A DNA stretch of 64,000 nt, taken from CABQCM01 sp965145485. GTDB taxonomy: Bacteria > Bacillota > Clostridia > Oscillospirales > Acutalibacteraceae. Below, piece by piece: positions 33,861 to 43,800 of the stretch. A program made the translations under genes and the position numbers. The DNA is taken from positions 1-64,000 of the forward strand of contig CBCTCU010000002.1 in the NCBI GenBank assembly GCA_965145485.1. The letters are read 5' to 3'. Under the pieces are notes generated by a model, which worked only from the letters and a program-made list of their open reading frames with translations, was not told the DNA's origin and made no database searches. Each line of letters starts with the position of its first letter. Within the stretch, counting starts at the first letter, position 1.

Positions 33861-33888
33861 GGCGGCGCCGCACCGGCGCCGCCTTTTT
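33861..33888 (+). terminator. Terminator of the yajC operon
   Basis: GGCGGCGCCG and CGGCGCCGCC (GGCGCCGCC) form a compact GC stem around a 4-base loop, followed by TTTTTG. Confidence 0.88.
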
Positions 33889-33946
33889 GCAGGCGGCGCC
33901 CATTTCATGCAGTTTGACAAGCTGTATGCTGCACAACATAAAAATA

Positions 33947-33975
33947 TTGAAATTTTCGTCACATTGCGGTAAAAT
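33947..33975 (+). promoter_or_regulatory. Promoter of the zinc-ribbon/DUF2007 gene
   Basis: TTGAAA (33947-33952), a 17-base spacer and TAAAAT (33970-33975). The leader would be about 130 bases, with no clear structure recognised. Confidence 0.7.
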
Positions 33976-34114
33976 ATGGACGATATGATAAAAGCAAAAG
34001 TGTAAAGTGCAAACAGGTTGCCCTGAGGGGGCGCAGAGAGCTCTTCATCGCGTGGCCAACCGGCCGCTGAGCCCGCTTTGCGTACCCTGCCGGTAGGGCG
34101 GAAAGGAGAACGCT

Positions 34115-34756
34115 ATGCATTTGTGCCCACACTGCAACAAACAATATGAAGACGGCTTCACCGTCTGCGCGCTGTGCGGCCGGGAGCTGATCGACTATCA
34201 GCCCCTGATGACCGAGGAGGATCTGGAGGCTGTGGCCGATACCATGCTGGGGGACGAGGACGATCTGCCGGGGGCTTTTGTAGCTGAGAAGGCCGACCTC
34301 GACGAGAATGAGCCGCAGCTTCTGGTGACGGTGGACGACCGGCTGGAGGCAGGGCGGATTATGGCTCTGCTGGAGGATTTGAACATTCCCTGCCTGAAAA
34401 AAAGCGTGGGCGCGGGGCAGGCCACCGAGATCATGACGGGCGCGAGCACCTTTGGTTATGACATTTATGTGCCCGGTTCCATGATGCGGGAGGCTCTGGA
34501 CGCCATCGCCGTGGCCGGTGATGAGGATGCGCAGGGCGAGCCGGAGGCTATCGTAGAGGATGAGCTGGATACGCCGGATTCTCTCGACGAGGAAGAGCAA
34601 ACCGAGCCGGTGTTTGAGGAGCCGGTCGACCCGGTGGAGGACGACCGGGCTATCGAGCGCTCAGCCCGCCGGATCCGCATGGGGCTGTTGATTGGGGGCG
34701 CCGTTGTCGCTTTGGGCGGCATTGCGGTTGTATTGATTGCCTATTTCCTCAGCTGA
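34115..34756 (+). CDS. Zinc-ribbon, DUF2007-like, tail-anchored membrane protein
   Basis: A 213-residue protein with an unusual layout. Residues 1-25 form a zinc ribbon with C-P-H-C and C-A-L-C pairs. Residues about 65-130 (PQLLVTVDDRLEAGRIMALLEDLNIPCL...YVPGSMMREALDAI) resemble the DUF2007 putative signalling domain. A strongly acidic linker (about 132-175) leads to a C-terminal transmembrane helix (about 188-212, GLLIGGAVVALGGIAVVLIAYF). The bulk would stay in the cytoplasm. AAAGGAG precedes the ATG. It has its own promoter. Function unknown. Confidence 0.72.
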   Translation: MHLCPHCNKQYEDGFTVCALCGRELIDYQPLMTEEDLEAVADTMLGDEDDLPGAFVAEKADLDENEPQLLVTVDDRLEAGRIMALLEDLNIPCLKKSVGAGQATEIMTGASTFGYDIYVPGSMMREALDAIAVAGDEDAQGEPEAIVEDELDTPDSLDEEEQTEPVFEEPVDPVEDDRAIERSARRIRMGLLIGGAVVALGGIAVVLIAYFLS

Positions 34757-35069
34757 GAGGAGAAACGCGAGGGCGGTTGGCCTTCCACTGGAGAATTTCA
34801 TAAGGTATCAAACGGGTATTGGCGATAGGGCCGATACCCTTTGCGTTTATCCGAAACAGAGCGCATGGACGCACGGGCAGATCCGGCGGCGCCGGCTCGT
34901 ACCCTCCCGCCGGCCAACGCGGCATACCGTCAGGCGGAGGAAGGGCCACCGGACGGTGAAAAAACAGAGCGGGACATCTTTTGTCGGGTAAAATTCGACA
35001 AAGCACTCGATTTTTGAATGGATATCTGCTATGATAATACGGTAGTTTGATGGACGGGAGTGGTTGCTT

Positions 35070-35639
35070 TTGTCAGCGTACAAGGAGCACTATTTTGCTT
35101 CGTTTACCTTTCGGCTGTTCGGCTGCCTGCTGGTGACGGCTTTTATGTCGATGATGGTCAGCCTGATCGCTCTGTTTTTTACGAGCTCGCGGTGGTTTAT
35201 GCTGGTGGTGCAGCTTTGCTGCTGCGGGATGGTTTATTCGCTGATTTACAGCTCTGCCTGGGAGACTGGGAGTAAGGACTGCAATCGCGTGGCCTATGAC
35301 CGATTGCGGGAGGATACCCTGCGGGGATGGAAAGCGGCGATGCTCGCCAGCACCCCCTGGCTTTTGAGCTCGGTGGGGCTGATTTTGATGAAGGCGAATG
35401 TCCTGTCTTATGGCTTTTTGGCGGTTTACCGTATGGTGAACGCGCCTTATATCGCGCTCAATCAGGTCTTATTATCCACCAACGCTACCGTAGACGAGTT
35501 GCCCTGGCTGGGCGTCTTGGCCTCGGCCGTACTGCCCCTGATTGCCCCTGCCATAGCCGGCTTTGGATATGCGCTGGGTTACCGTGGCACGGCGGTCATG
35601 CATACCCTGATGTACCACGGAAAAAGAACTAGCGACTGA
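35070..35639 (+). CDS. Unknown multi-span membrane protein
   Basis: A 189-residue protein with about four to five hydrophobic segments (about 14-38, 42-62, 88-108, 140-165). The charged loop ETGSKDCNRVAYDRLREDTLRGW faces one side. I do not recognise the family. TTG 35070 has GGGAG 9 bases upstream; TTG 35064 is also possible. It lies directly before cwlD with a 50-base gap, so the two may be co-transcribed. A weak TATGAT at 35030-35035 may be its -10. Confidence 0.65.
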   Translation: MSAYKEHYFASFTFRLFGCLLVTAFMSMMVSLIALFFTSSRWFMLVVQLCCCGMVYSLIYSSAWETGSKDCNRVAYDRLREDTLRGWKAAMLASTPWLLSSVGLILMKANVLSYGFLAVYRMVNAPYIALNQVLLSTNATVDELPWLGVLASAVLPLIAPAIAGFGYALGYRGTAVMHTLMYHGKRTSD

Positions 35640-35689
35640 GGCCGGTGGTAAAGCTCCTTCCTCGAGCATAACTATGCAAGGGGAGGGGA

Positions 35690-36415
35690 ATGCGTATGAA
35701 GTGGAAATGGCCTTTGCTGACGGCAGCCGTGGTGTTGACTGCGGCGGTTATCGCCGCTTCGGCAACCAGAGTTTCCATACTGGCCCGGCCCGCTTCGTTG
35801 AACGCCGCAGGCTTGCCCACGATCATTGTTGACGCCGGGCACGGGGGGATCGACGGGGGCGCTGTTGGCGCGGACGGCACGGTGGAAAAGGGCATCAATC
35901 TTGCCATTTCCAAGCAACTGGAGCAGGTTTTGATTGCCTTGGGATTTGAAGTGGTCATGACCCGTACGGAGGATACCCTGATTGGGGACAGCAGCGCCGA
36001 CACCGTGCGCCAGCAAAAGGTCAGCGACATCAAGCGGCGGCTTGCCATGACCGAGAAACACGATAACGCCTTGCTCGTCAGCATCCATCAGAATAAATAT
36101 TCGGTGGAGAAATACGACGGCGCCCAGGTGTTTTACGCTCCCAATGGGGAAGAGAGCAAGCAGCTTGCCGAGCTGATCCAGCAATCGATCGTCTCGCGCC
36201 TGCAACCCGAAAACGAGCGGGCTATCAAAGTGTCGGGAAAAGAAATTTATTTGCTATATCACTCCAAAATTCCTTCGGTTATGGTGGAATGCGGCTTTTT
36301 GTCCAACCGGGCCGAGCTGCAAAAGCTCAAGGATGAGGAGTACCAAAAACAAATGAGCTTCGCCATCGCCTGCGCGATCGTGGACTATTGCCAGGCCTCG
36401 GGCGCAGAGGGGTAA
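35690..36415 (+). CDS. cwlD: N-acetylmuramoyl-L-alanine amidase CwlD
   Basis: A 241-residue Amidase_3 enzyme with an N-terminal membrane/signal helix (about 5-25). Zinc ligands are in IIVDAGHGGIDGGAVG (His), EKGINLAISKQ (Glu) and SIHQNKYS (His); the catalytic Glu is in MVECGFLSNRAE. This set and size fit CwlD, which with PdaA makes muramic delta-lactam in the spore cortex. It indicates a spore-forming host. GGGGAGGGG precedes ATG 35690/35696. A generic cell-wall amidase is the alternative. Confidence 0.88.
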   Translation: MRMKWKWPLLTAAVVLTAAVIAASATRVSILARPASLNAAGLPTIIVDAGHGGIDGGAVGADGTVEKGINLAISKQLEQVLIALGFEVVMTRTEDTLIGDSSADTVRQQKVSDIKRRLAMTEKHDNALLVSIHQNKYSVEKYDGAQVFYAPNGEESKQLAELIQQSIVSRLQPENERAIKVSGKEIYLLYHSKIPSVMVECGFLSNRAELQKLKDEEYQKQMSFAIACAIVDYCQASGAEG

Positions 36416-36723
36416 CGTGAATTTGGCCGGTGTCCGGTGGTTTGCGGCCGTTTCCCGGTAAGGAGTATAGCCCCAGCAGCCGGGGCCCTATATTTTGGCT
36501 CGACCGCCGGAGTAGGGCAGATTGCGGGCGGCGCGAGCGTTGGCCTCCTGACAGCGGCGCACGGCCTCGGGAACGGGCCGCCGGGTGGCCGGGGCGCATG
36601 GGATTGTACAAGACACCGGCCGGTATCGCGGCGGAAGGTACGGCGTACCCTCACCGCCGCGACCTGGCGTAGAATCGGAAATAAGGCGGCCCTTTGCCGG
36701 CCGCCGTGGAAAGGATCAAGGCT
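36416..36723. other. Intergenic stretch before radA
   Basis: No supported gene. Hairpins GCCCC/GGGGC at about 36470-36487 and GGCGGCC/GGCCGCC at about 36683-36706 are present; neither has a clear U tract. Confidence 0.35.
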
Positions 36724-38091
36724 ATGCCATCCAAAACCAAGGCCAAAACCGTATATGTTTGCAGCGAATGCGGCTATGAAAGCCCCAAGTGGTGTGGGAA
36801 ATGCCCCTCCTGCGAGGAGTGGAACACCATGACCGAAACGGTGGTGGCTTCTTCCGCTCCCGCGCCGGTGCAGCGCGCCGGCCATATCGCCGGGGCCCTT
36901 TCGCTCGGGGAGATTGAGACCAAGGGGGAGATCCGTTATCACACCGGCCTCAAAGAGCTGGACCGGGTGCTGGGCGGCGGCGTGGTCAAGGGGGGCGTGA
37001 TGCTTCTGGGCGGCGACCCCGGCATTGGGAAATCCACCCTTATGCTGCAAATTTGCGACTCGCTCAGCGACCAGGGGCTGCGCATCCTTTACGTATCGGG
37101 GGAGGAGTCGCAGCGCCAGCTCAAGCTGCGGGCCGAGCGGCTGCGAGTGAAGGGCGAGCGCCTGTCGGTCATGGCGGAAACCGACGTGGAAAGCATTGTC
37201 GAGTACATTCGCACCGGCCAAAACGACATTGTGATCATCGACTCCATCCAAACGATGAATCTCGCCGGGATGAATTCCTCGCCCGGCAGCGTGCCGCAGG
37301 TGCGCGAGAGCACGTCGGCCTTTCTTCGCGTAGCAAAGCAGATGGACATCCCCATCTTTATCGTCGGCCACGTCAATAAGGACGGGGCCATCGCCGGGCC
37401 GAAGGTGCTGGAGCACATCGTCGACGCTGTGCTGATCTTTGAGGGGGAACGGAACCTGCCCTACCGCATCCTGCGCGCGGCAAAAAACCGCTATGGCTCG
37501 ACCAATGAAATCGGCGTATTTGAGATGTGCGACGAGGGTCTGGCTGAAGTGGAAAACCCGTCGATGATGCTGCTCTCGGGCCGGCCGAAGAATGTTTCGG
37601 GCACCTGCATCGCCTGCGTCATGGAGGGGAGCCGCCCCATCCTGGCCGAGGTGCAGGGGCTGGTCACCCCGACCTCATTCGGCAACCCCCGGCGTATGGC
37701 GACCGGCTTTGATTACAACCGGCTTCATTTGATTTTGGCTGTGCTGGAAAAAAGGGCGGGATACTTTTTTTCCAACCTTGACGCGTATTTGAATGTGGTC
37801 GGCGGCCTGCGTTTGGACGAGCCTGCCGCCGACCTGACCGTGGCCCTTGCGCTGACTTCTTCCCTCAAGGATACGCCGGTATCCGAGGATGTGATTGCTT
37901 TCGGCGAGGTAGGGCTGGCGGGGGAGATCCGCTCGGTCGGCCATGCCGCGGCCCGGGTGGCCGAGGCGGAGCGGCTCGGCTTCCGCCGATGCATCCTGCC
38001 CGCGTCCAACCTTAAAAACATGAAAACTTCCGGCCGTGAGATTGAAATCGTCGGGGTCCGCACCGTCCGGCAGGCGTTTGAAGCGCTGTAG
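36724..38091 (+). CDS. radA: DNA repair protein RadA
   Basis: A 455-residue RecA-related helicase that extends recombination branches. A zinc finger uses C13, C16, C27 and C30, with an additional C24 between. The Walker A motif is GGDPGIGKSTL, and KNRYGSTNEIGVFEM is the RadA-specific KNRFG motif. The C-terminal half (from about 300) is the Lon-protease-like domain (YLNVVGGLRLDEPAADL, VGLAGEIRSV). AAAGGA precedes the ATG. It is probably monocistronic. Confidence 0.96.
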   Translation: MPSKTKAKTVYVCSECGYESPKWCGKCPSCEEWNTMTETVVASSAPAPVQRAGHIAGALSLGEIETKGEIRYHTGLKELDRVLGGGVVKGGVMLLGGDPGIGKSTLMLQICDSLSDQGLRILYVSGEESQRQLKLRAERLRVKGERLSVMAETDVESIVEYIRTGQNDIVIIDSIQTMNLAGMNSSPGSVPQVRESTSAFLRVAKQMDIPIFIVGHVNKDGAIAGPKVLEHIVDAVLIFEGERNLPYRILRAAKNRYGSTNEIGVFEMCDEGLAEVENPSMMLLSGRPKNVSGTCIACVMEGSRPILAEVQGLVTPTSFGNPRRMATGFDYNRLHLILAVLEKRAGYFFSNLDAYLNVVGGLRLDEPAADLTVALALTSSLKDTPVSEDVIAFGEVGLAGEIRSVGHAAARVAEAERLGFRRCILPASNLKNMKTSGREIEIVGVRTVRQAFEAL

Positions 38092-38585
38092 CCGTAAATG
38101 CGATGAGACGGGAAAAGATGCTTTCAATCAGAAGTTCCTGATGAAAAGCTATTTTAACAGGCGTTTGGGTTGGTTGAAAACGTGCCTTGACGCTCCCCAG
38201 TACGCAGCTTCGGTTTGAAATATTGCAGCGATTCCAAGCCGGACGGCATGGCCGACGCGACATCCCGGTGGCTATTGGTATGAGGGGGTGTGCGCGCCCG
38301 ACCGTATGAGTTGCGTAATTTCATCGTGGGCGGAAAAGCGGCCCTGCTTACAGATGTGCGGATGACCCGGCCGCCCGAGCGCGAGATATCCACCTGCCGC
38401 AGCCACATCTTGTGCAGCCCAGCCGCTGGGATTACAACCTGTCTAAAAAAACGATAAAAATGCGGCTTCCTTCTGTCAAAAAGACAGAAAATGAAACTTC
38501 TCTTTGAAAATAAGATGAAAGCCGCCTCATTCCATGATAAAATAAAACGGTATTATTTCGTCGAAAAGGAAAGGGGACGACGGCT
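38092..38585. other. Intergenic stretch before purC
   Basis: About 490 bases with no supported gene. Near the end, TTCTGTC-AAAAA-GACAGAA (38474-38492) forms a hairpin nested between GCGGCTT (38463) and AAGCCGC (38519), so the purC leader may be structured. TAAAAT near 38538 is a possible -10 with a poor -35. No guanine riboswitch or PurR box was recognised. Confidence 0.4.
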
Positions 38586-39296
38586 TTGGAAAAAGGCAAG
38601 CTGCTTTATGAAGGCAAGGCCAAAAAGGTTTATGAAACCGACGACAAGGATTTGCTCATTGTCAGCTATAAAGACGACGCCACGGCCTTTAACGGCCAGA
38701 AAAAGGGCACGATCAAAAATAAGGGGGAGATGAACAACCGCATCTCCAACATGCTCATGCGCTACCTGGAAAAGCAGGGGGTGCCGACCCATCTGGTCGA
38801 GCAGCTTTCCGACCGCGATACCTTGGTCAAGAGGGTCGAGATCGTCCCGCTCGAGGTCATCATCCGCAACGTGGCGGCCGGCAGCATGTCCAAAAAATAC
38901 GGGGTTGCCGAGGGCACCACGCTCAAGTGCCCGGTGTTGGAGTACAGCTATAAAAACGACGACCTGGGCGATCCCCTGATTACCGAGAGCCACATCCTGG
39001 CCCTCGACCTTGCCACGAAGAAGGAGTTGGAGACCATTTCCTCCATCGCCTATAAGGTCAACGAGGTCCTTTCGGCGGTGGCCGATTCGGCCAACCTCCG
39101 GCTGATCGACTTTAAAATCGAGTTTGGCCGCTTTCACGATCAGATCATTCTGGCCGATGAAATCTCGCCCGACACCTGCCGTTTCTGGGATAAGGACACG
39201 GGGGAAAAGCTGGACAAAGACCGTTTCCGCCGCGACCTGGGCAATGTGGAGGAAGCGTATATCGAAATCGAGCGCCGTTTGAGCGCGCTGGTATAA
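38586..39296 (+). CDS. purC: Phosphoribosylaminoimidazole-succinocarboxamide synthase
   Basis: A 236-residue SAICAR synthetase joining CAIR and aspartate with ATP. Family segments are LLYEGKAKKVYETDD at the N-terminus, EIVPLEVIIRNVAAGS and LIDFKIEFGR; DEISPDTCRFWD is the conserved ADP/Mg site. The start is TTG behind AAAGGGGA. Length is normal for the short bacterial form. First gene of purC-purF-purL. Confidence 0.95.
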   Translation: MEKGKLLYEGKAKKVYETDDKDLLIVSYKDDATAFNGQKKGTIKNKGEMNNRISNMLMRYLEKQGVPTHLVEQLSDRDTLVKRVEIVPLEVIIRNVAAGSMSKKYGVAEGTTLKCPVLEYSYKNDDLGDPLITESHILALDLATKKELETISSIAYKVNEVLSAVADSANLRLIDFKIEFGRFHDQIILADEISPDTCRFWDKDTGEKLDKDRFRRDLGNVEEAYIEIERRLSALV

Positions 39297-39308
39297 ATGA
39301 AAACCTTT

Positions 39309-39345
39309 TGTGGGTGTGCCTCTGGTGCGCCCACATCCATTTTTT
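39309..39345 (+). terminator. Hairpin with T tract between purC and purF
   Basis: TGTGGGTGTGCC and GGTGCGCCCACA form a 12-bp stem with some G-U pairs, followed four bases later by TTTTTT. It may attenuate transcription into purF. Confidence 0.5.
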
Positions 39346-39364
39346 CACGAGGAGAGGATTGCGT

Positions 39365-40783
39365 ATGACGGAGCCCGTCGGGGATCTGAGCGGGGAGCAC
39401 CTGCGGGAGGAGTGCGGTGTTTTTGGCCTGTACAATACGGGCGGCCTTGACACCGCCATGCTGACCTACCTTGCCCTTCACGCTCTGCAGCACCGCGGGC
39501 AGGAGAGCGCCGGTATCGCGGTTTCGGACGGCAGGACGGTCTCCCACTACAAGGCCATGGGGCTGGTCGGCGAGGTTTTTACCCCGGAGGTGCTGCGGCG
39601 GTTTGAGGGGCAGAAGCTTGCCGTGGGCCATGTGCGGTATTCCACCAGCGGGGGGAAGGATGTGGCGGTCAACGCCCAGCCGATTGTGGGGCATTATCTC
39701 AACGGTACCATTGCCCTTGCCCACAACGGCACCCTCATCAACGCTTCCGCCCTGGCGGAAAAGCTGAAATTTTACGGCTCGGTCATTCAGACCGACCTTG
39801 ACAGCGAGATGATTATGCATCTCATCGCGCGGTATGCCTCCCTCCCGCTGCCCAACCTGCTGCACGAATGCATGAAAAAGCTGCAGGGCGCTTATGCGGT
39901 GGTCATGATGAACCAAAACTCCCTTGCCGGCTTTCGAGACCCGCTTGGCATCCGGCCGCTGGTGTTAGGGCGGATCAGGGATTCCTACGTCCTGGCCTCG
40001 GAGAGCTGCGCGCTTGACGCCATCGGGGCGCAGTATGTGCGGGACGTCGCGCCCGGCGAGGTGGTGATCGTGGATGAAAACGGCCTTCACAGCTATCCGG
40101 CCGAGCAGCCGCGTCAGGGCAATGTCTGCGTGTTTGAGTATGTCTATTTAGCGCGGCCCGATTCGATCATCGACGGCGAGAGCGTCTATCAGTCCCGTAT
40201 GAGGGCGGGGGAGATGCTGGCAAAGCTCGCTCCGGTCGAGGCCGACGTGGTGGGCGGCGTTCCCGACTCGGCCTTGCCGTCGGCGGCCGGATATGCCAAG
40301 GTTACCGGCATCCCCTATGGCGACGTCCTGGTCAAAAACCGCTATGTGGGCCGGACCTTTATCCAGCCGACGCAGGAGCTCCGGGAGCTGAGCGTCCGGC
40401 TCAAGCTGGGGGTCATGCGGGCCAATGTCGAGGGGAAGCGGGTGGTGCTCATCGACGATTCCATTGTCCGCGGCACGACCAGCAAGCGCATTGTGGGCCT
40501 GCTGCGGGACGCGGGGGCAAGGGAGGTTCATCTACGCATCGCCTCCCCGCCGGTGACCCATCCCTGCTATTTCGGCATTGACACGCCGACGAGGGAAAAT
40601 CTCATCAGCGCCAGGCTTTCCACGCAGGAGCTGTGCCGTCAGCTGGGGGCCGACTCGCTGGCTTTTCTCACGGGGGAGGCCCTGCGCGCCACCGTTCCAA
40701 ACTGCCGCCTCGGCCTTTGCACCGCCTGTTTTGACGGCCGGTACCCCGTGCCGGTCGAGCAGCAGCCGGTTCATATTACATAG
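39365..40783 (+). CDS. purF: Amidophosphoribosyltransferase
   Basis: A 472-residue enzyme committing PRPP to purine synthesis. A 16-residue propeptide ending in R-E-E precedes the catalytic C17 (ECGVFGLYN), as in the Bacillus-type processed enzyme. QHRGQESAGIAV belongs to the glutaminase domain; VVLIDDSIVRGTTSK is the PRPP loop; LGLCTACFDGRYPV carries cysteines of the 4Fe-4S cluster, so it is the oxygen-sensitive iron-sulfur type. ATG 39365 follows GGAGAGG. Confidence 0.97.
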   Translation: MTEPVGDLSGEHLREECGVFGLYNTGGLDTAMLTYLALHALQHRGQESAGIAVSDGRTVSHYKAMGLVGEVFTPEVLRRFEGQKLAVGHVRYSTSGGKDVAVNAQPIVGHYLNGTIALAHNGTLINASALAEKLKFYGSVIQTDLDSEMIMHLIARYASLPLPNLLHECMKKLQGAYAVVMMNQNSLAGFRDPLGIRPLVLGRIRDSYVLASESCALDAIGAQYVRDVAPGEVVIVDENGLHSYPAEQPRQGNVCVFEYVYLARPDSIIDGESVYQSRMRAGEMLAKLAPVEADVVGGVPDSALPSAAGYAKVTGIPYGDVLVKNRYVGRTFIQPTQELRELSVRLKLGVMRANVEGKRVVLIDDSIVRGTTSKRIVGLLRDAGAREVHLRIASPPVTHPCYFGIDTPTRENLISARLSTQELCRQLGADSLAFLTGEALRATVPNCRLGLCTACFDGRYPVPVEQQPVHIT

Positions 40784-40861
40784 ATCGGTTTTCCGTCATC
40801 CCGCCGTTGGGCGGGCAGATCATTAAAATCAACGACCGAAAAATTAAGAGAGGTGCAACCC

Positions 40862-43800
40862 ATGGTACGACGCCTTTATGTGGAGAAACGTCCCGGTTTC
40901 GATGTGGAAGCCGGCCATTTGTTGGAGGATATCCGTACGTCGCTGGCTATCAAAGGCCTGCGCGGTATCCGCTGCTTTAACCGGTATGATGTGGAGGGGC
41001 TGTCCGACGCGGATTACGAGCGGGCCAAGACCACCATATTTTCCGAGCCAAACGTCGATGTTATTTATGACGAAGCCCTGCCCGAGATGCCCGGCTTTTC
41101 GGTCTTTGCCACCGAATACCTCCCGGGGCAGTATGACCAGCGGGCCGATTCGGCAGCGCAGTGCGTTCAGCTGCTGACCTCGGGGGATTATCCCGCCGTG
41201 GCGAGCGCGCGGGTCATCGCCCTGGAGGGAGAGCTGTCGGCGGAGGATGTTTCGCGCGTTCGCGCGTATGTCATCAACCCGGTGGAGAGCCGGCTCGCTT
41301 GTATGGATAAGCCGGATACCCTGGCGGTCGATCTTCCCGTGCCGGCGCCCATCCCCTCGGTCGAGGGGTTCTGCTCGATGACCGACGAGGCGGTCGCGGC
41401 CTACCATGCGTCGATGGGCTTTGCCATGACGGCGGCCGATTTGTGCTTTTGCCGGGATTATTTCCGCGATGAGGAGCGGCGAGACCCCACCCTGACCGAG
41501 CTGAAGGTGATCGATACCTACTGGTCCGACCACTGCCGCCACACCACCTTTCTCACCCGGCTGGAGAAGATCACGGTCGAGGAAGGGGAGCTTTCCTCCG
41601 CCATTCAAAAGGGGCTCGAGCAGTATTTTGCCGCCCGAGCCGAGGTTTACGGCGAACGGGAGAAGCCGGTCACCCTCATGGATATGGCGACCATAGGTGC
41701 CAAGGTGCTCAAAAAGCGGGGGCTTCTCGACGACCTGGACGAATCGGATGAGATCAACGCCTGCTCCATTGAAGCGCCGGTGGAGGTCAACGGCGTCACC
41801 GAAACCTACTTGATTCAATTCAAAAACGAGACGCACAACCATCCCACCGAGATTGAGCCCTTTGGCGGCGCGGCGACCTGTCTGGGCGGGGCCATCCGCG
41901 ACCCGCTGTCGGGGCGCTCTTACGTATATCAGGCCATGCGTGTGACCGGCAGCGCCGATCCCACCGTGCCCTTTGAAAAGACCCTGGAGGGAAAGCTGCC
42001 CCAGAAAAAGATCACCACCGGCGCGGCGGCAGGGTACTCCTCTTACGGCAACCAGATCGGCCTTGCCACCGGTCAGGTCACCGAGCTGTACGACGAGGGC
42101 TTTGTGGCCAAGAGGCTGGAGATCGGCGCGGTGGTGGGCGCCTCCCCCAAGGCGCAGGTCGTGCGGGGCTGCCCGCAGGCGGACGACGTGATCGTGCTGC
42201 TTGGCGGGCGTACCGGCCGTGACGGCTGCGGCGGCGCAACCGGCTCGTCCAAGGCGCACGACATAAGCTCGATCGAAACCTGCGGGGCCGAGGTGCAAAA
42301 GGGCAATCCGCCTACCGAGCGCAAGCTGCAGCGCCTGTTCCGCCGGCCGGAGGTTTCGGTCCTGATCAAGCGGTGCAACGATTTTGGCGCCGGCGGCGTC
42401 TGCGTGGCTATCGGCGAGCTGGCCGATGGGCTTCGCATCGACCTTGATAAAGTGCCCAAAAAATACGACGGCCTCGACGGCACCGAGCTGGCCATCTCGG
42501 AATCGCAGGAGCGTATGGCGGTTGTGCTGTCGGCCGAAAATGTCGACGCTTTCATCGCCGCGGCGGGGGAGGAAAACCTGGAAGCCACCCCGGTTGCGGT
42601 CGTCACCGACGACAACCGGCTGCGCATGCAGTGGCGGGGCAAAACGATTGTCAACATGAGCCGCTCTTTCCTCAACACCAACGGCGTGACCCAGACCGCC
42701 CGCGCGCTGATCACCGCGCCCAAGGCCGAGCACCCTTACCGCGAGTCGGTGCCGGCCGAGCTGGAGGGCCTTGCCCCGGCCGAGGCCTTTGTGAAGAACC
42801 TGGCCCGCCTGAACGTATGCTCTCAGAAGGGGCTGAGCGAGCGGTTTGACGCTTCCATCGGGGCGGGGACGGTGCTCATGCCTTTCGCCGGAAAGCATCA
42901 GCAGACCCCGGAGGAGGCCATGGTGGCCAAGGTGCCTGTCCTTGGCGGCAGCACCGACGACGCCACCGCCATGAGTTATGGCTACATCCCGGCGGTGACG
43001 AGGGAGTGCCCCTACCGCGGTTCTGCTTTCGCGGTAATGGAGTCGCTGTCCAAGCTCGCGGCCGTAGGGGCCGACCCCCTGCGCGCCAGGCTGACCTTCC
43101 AGGAGTATTTCGAGCGCCTGTACGACAAGCCGGAGCGCTGGGGCAAGCCGGCGGCGGCCCTGCTGGGGGCTTTGTCAGCCCAGCTGGGCATGGGGCTGCC
43201 GGCCATCGGGGGTAAGGACTCCATGAGCGGCTCCTTTGGGGAGTTGGACGTGCCCCCCACCCTGGTCAGCTTTGCGTTGACCATGACCAAGGCCTCGCAT
43301 ACCGGCACGGCGGCGTTCCAGCGGGCAGGCAGCAGGGTGTATCTGATTCCACTGCCCACTACGGCTGACGGGATGCCCGATTACGAGGGCGCTCGCGAGC
43401 TGTATGCGGCTGTGGTGCCCGCGATCCGGGATAAACGGATTCTGTCAGCCTCGGTCGTGCGCGAGGGCGGCGCGGCCGCTTGTGTGGCCCGTATGGTGTT
43501 CGGCAATGGCTTTGGCTTTGAATTTAGCGCCATCGACGCGAAAACACTTTACGCTCCTTTGTCCGCTTCCTTTGTTGTGGAGGCGGCTAACGAACTGCCG
43601 CAGGGGCTGAAAGGAATCCTTCTCGGCACAACGACGGCGGATGGCAAGTTTGTCATCGGCCAAAAGGTGATCGCCCACGGCGATGCTCTCGCGGCCTATT
43701 CTGCCACGCTGGAAAAGGTGTTTGCGCAGGATCCGGGCGTGAGCGCTCCCATGCCCTGCGACGCGCCCTTGTCCACCGTGCGGCGGGGCCGCACAGGGTC

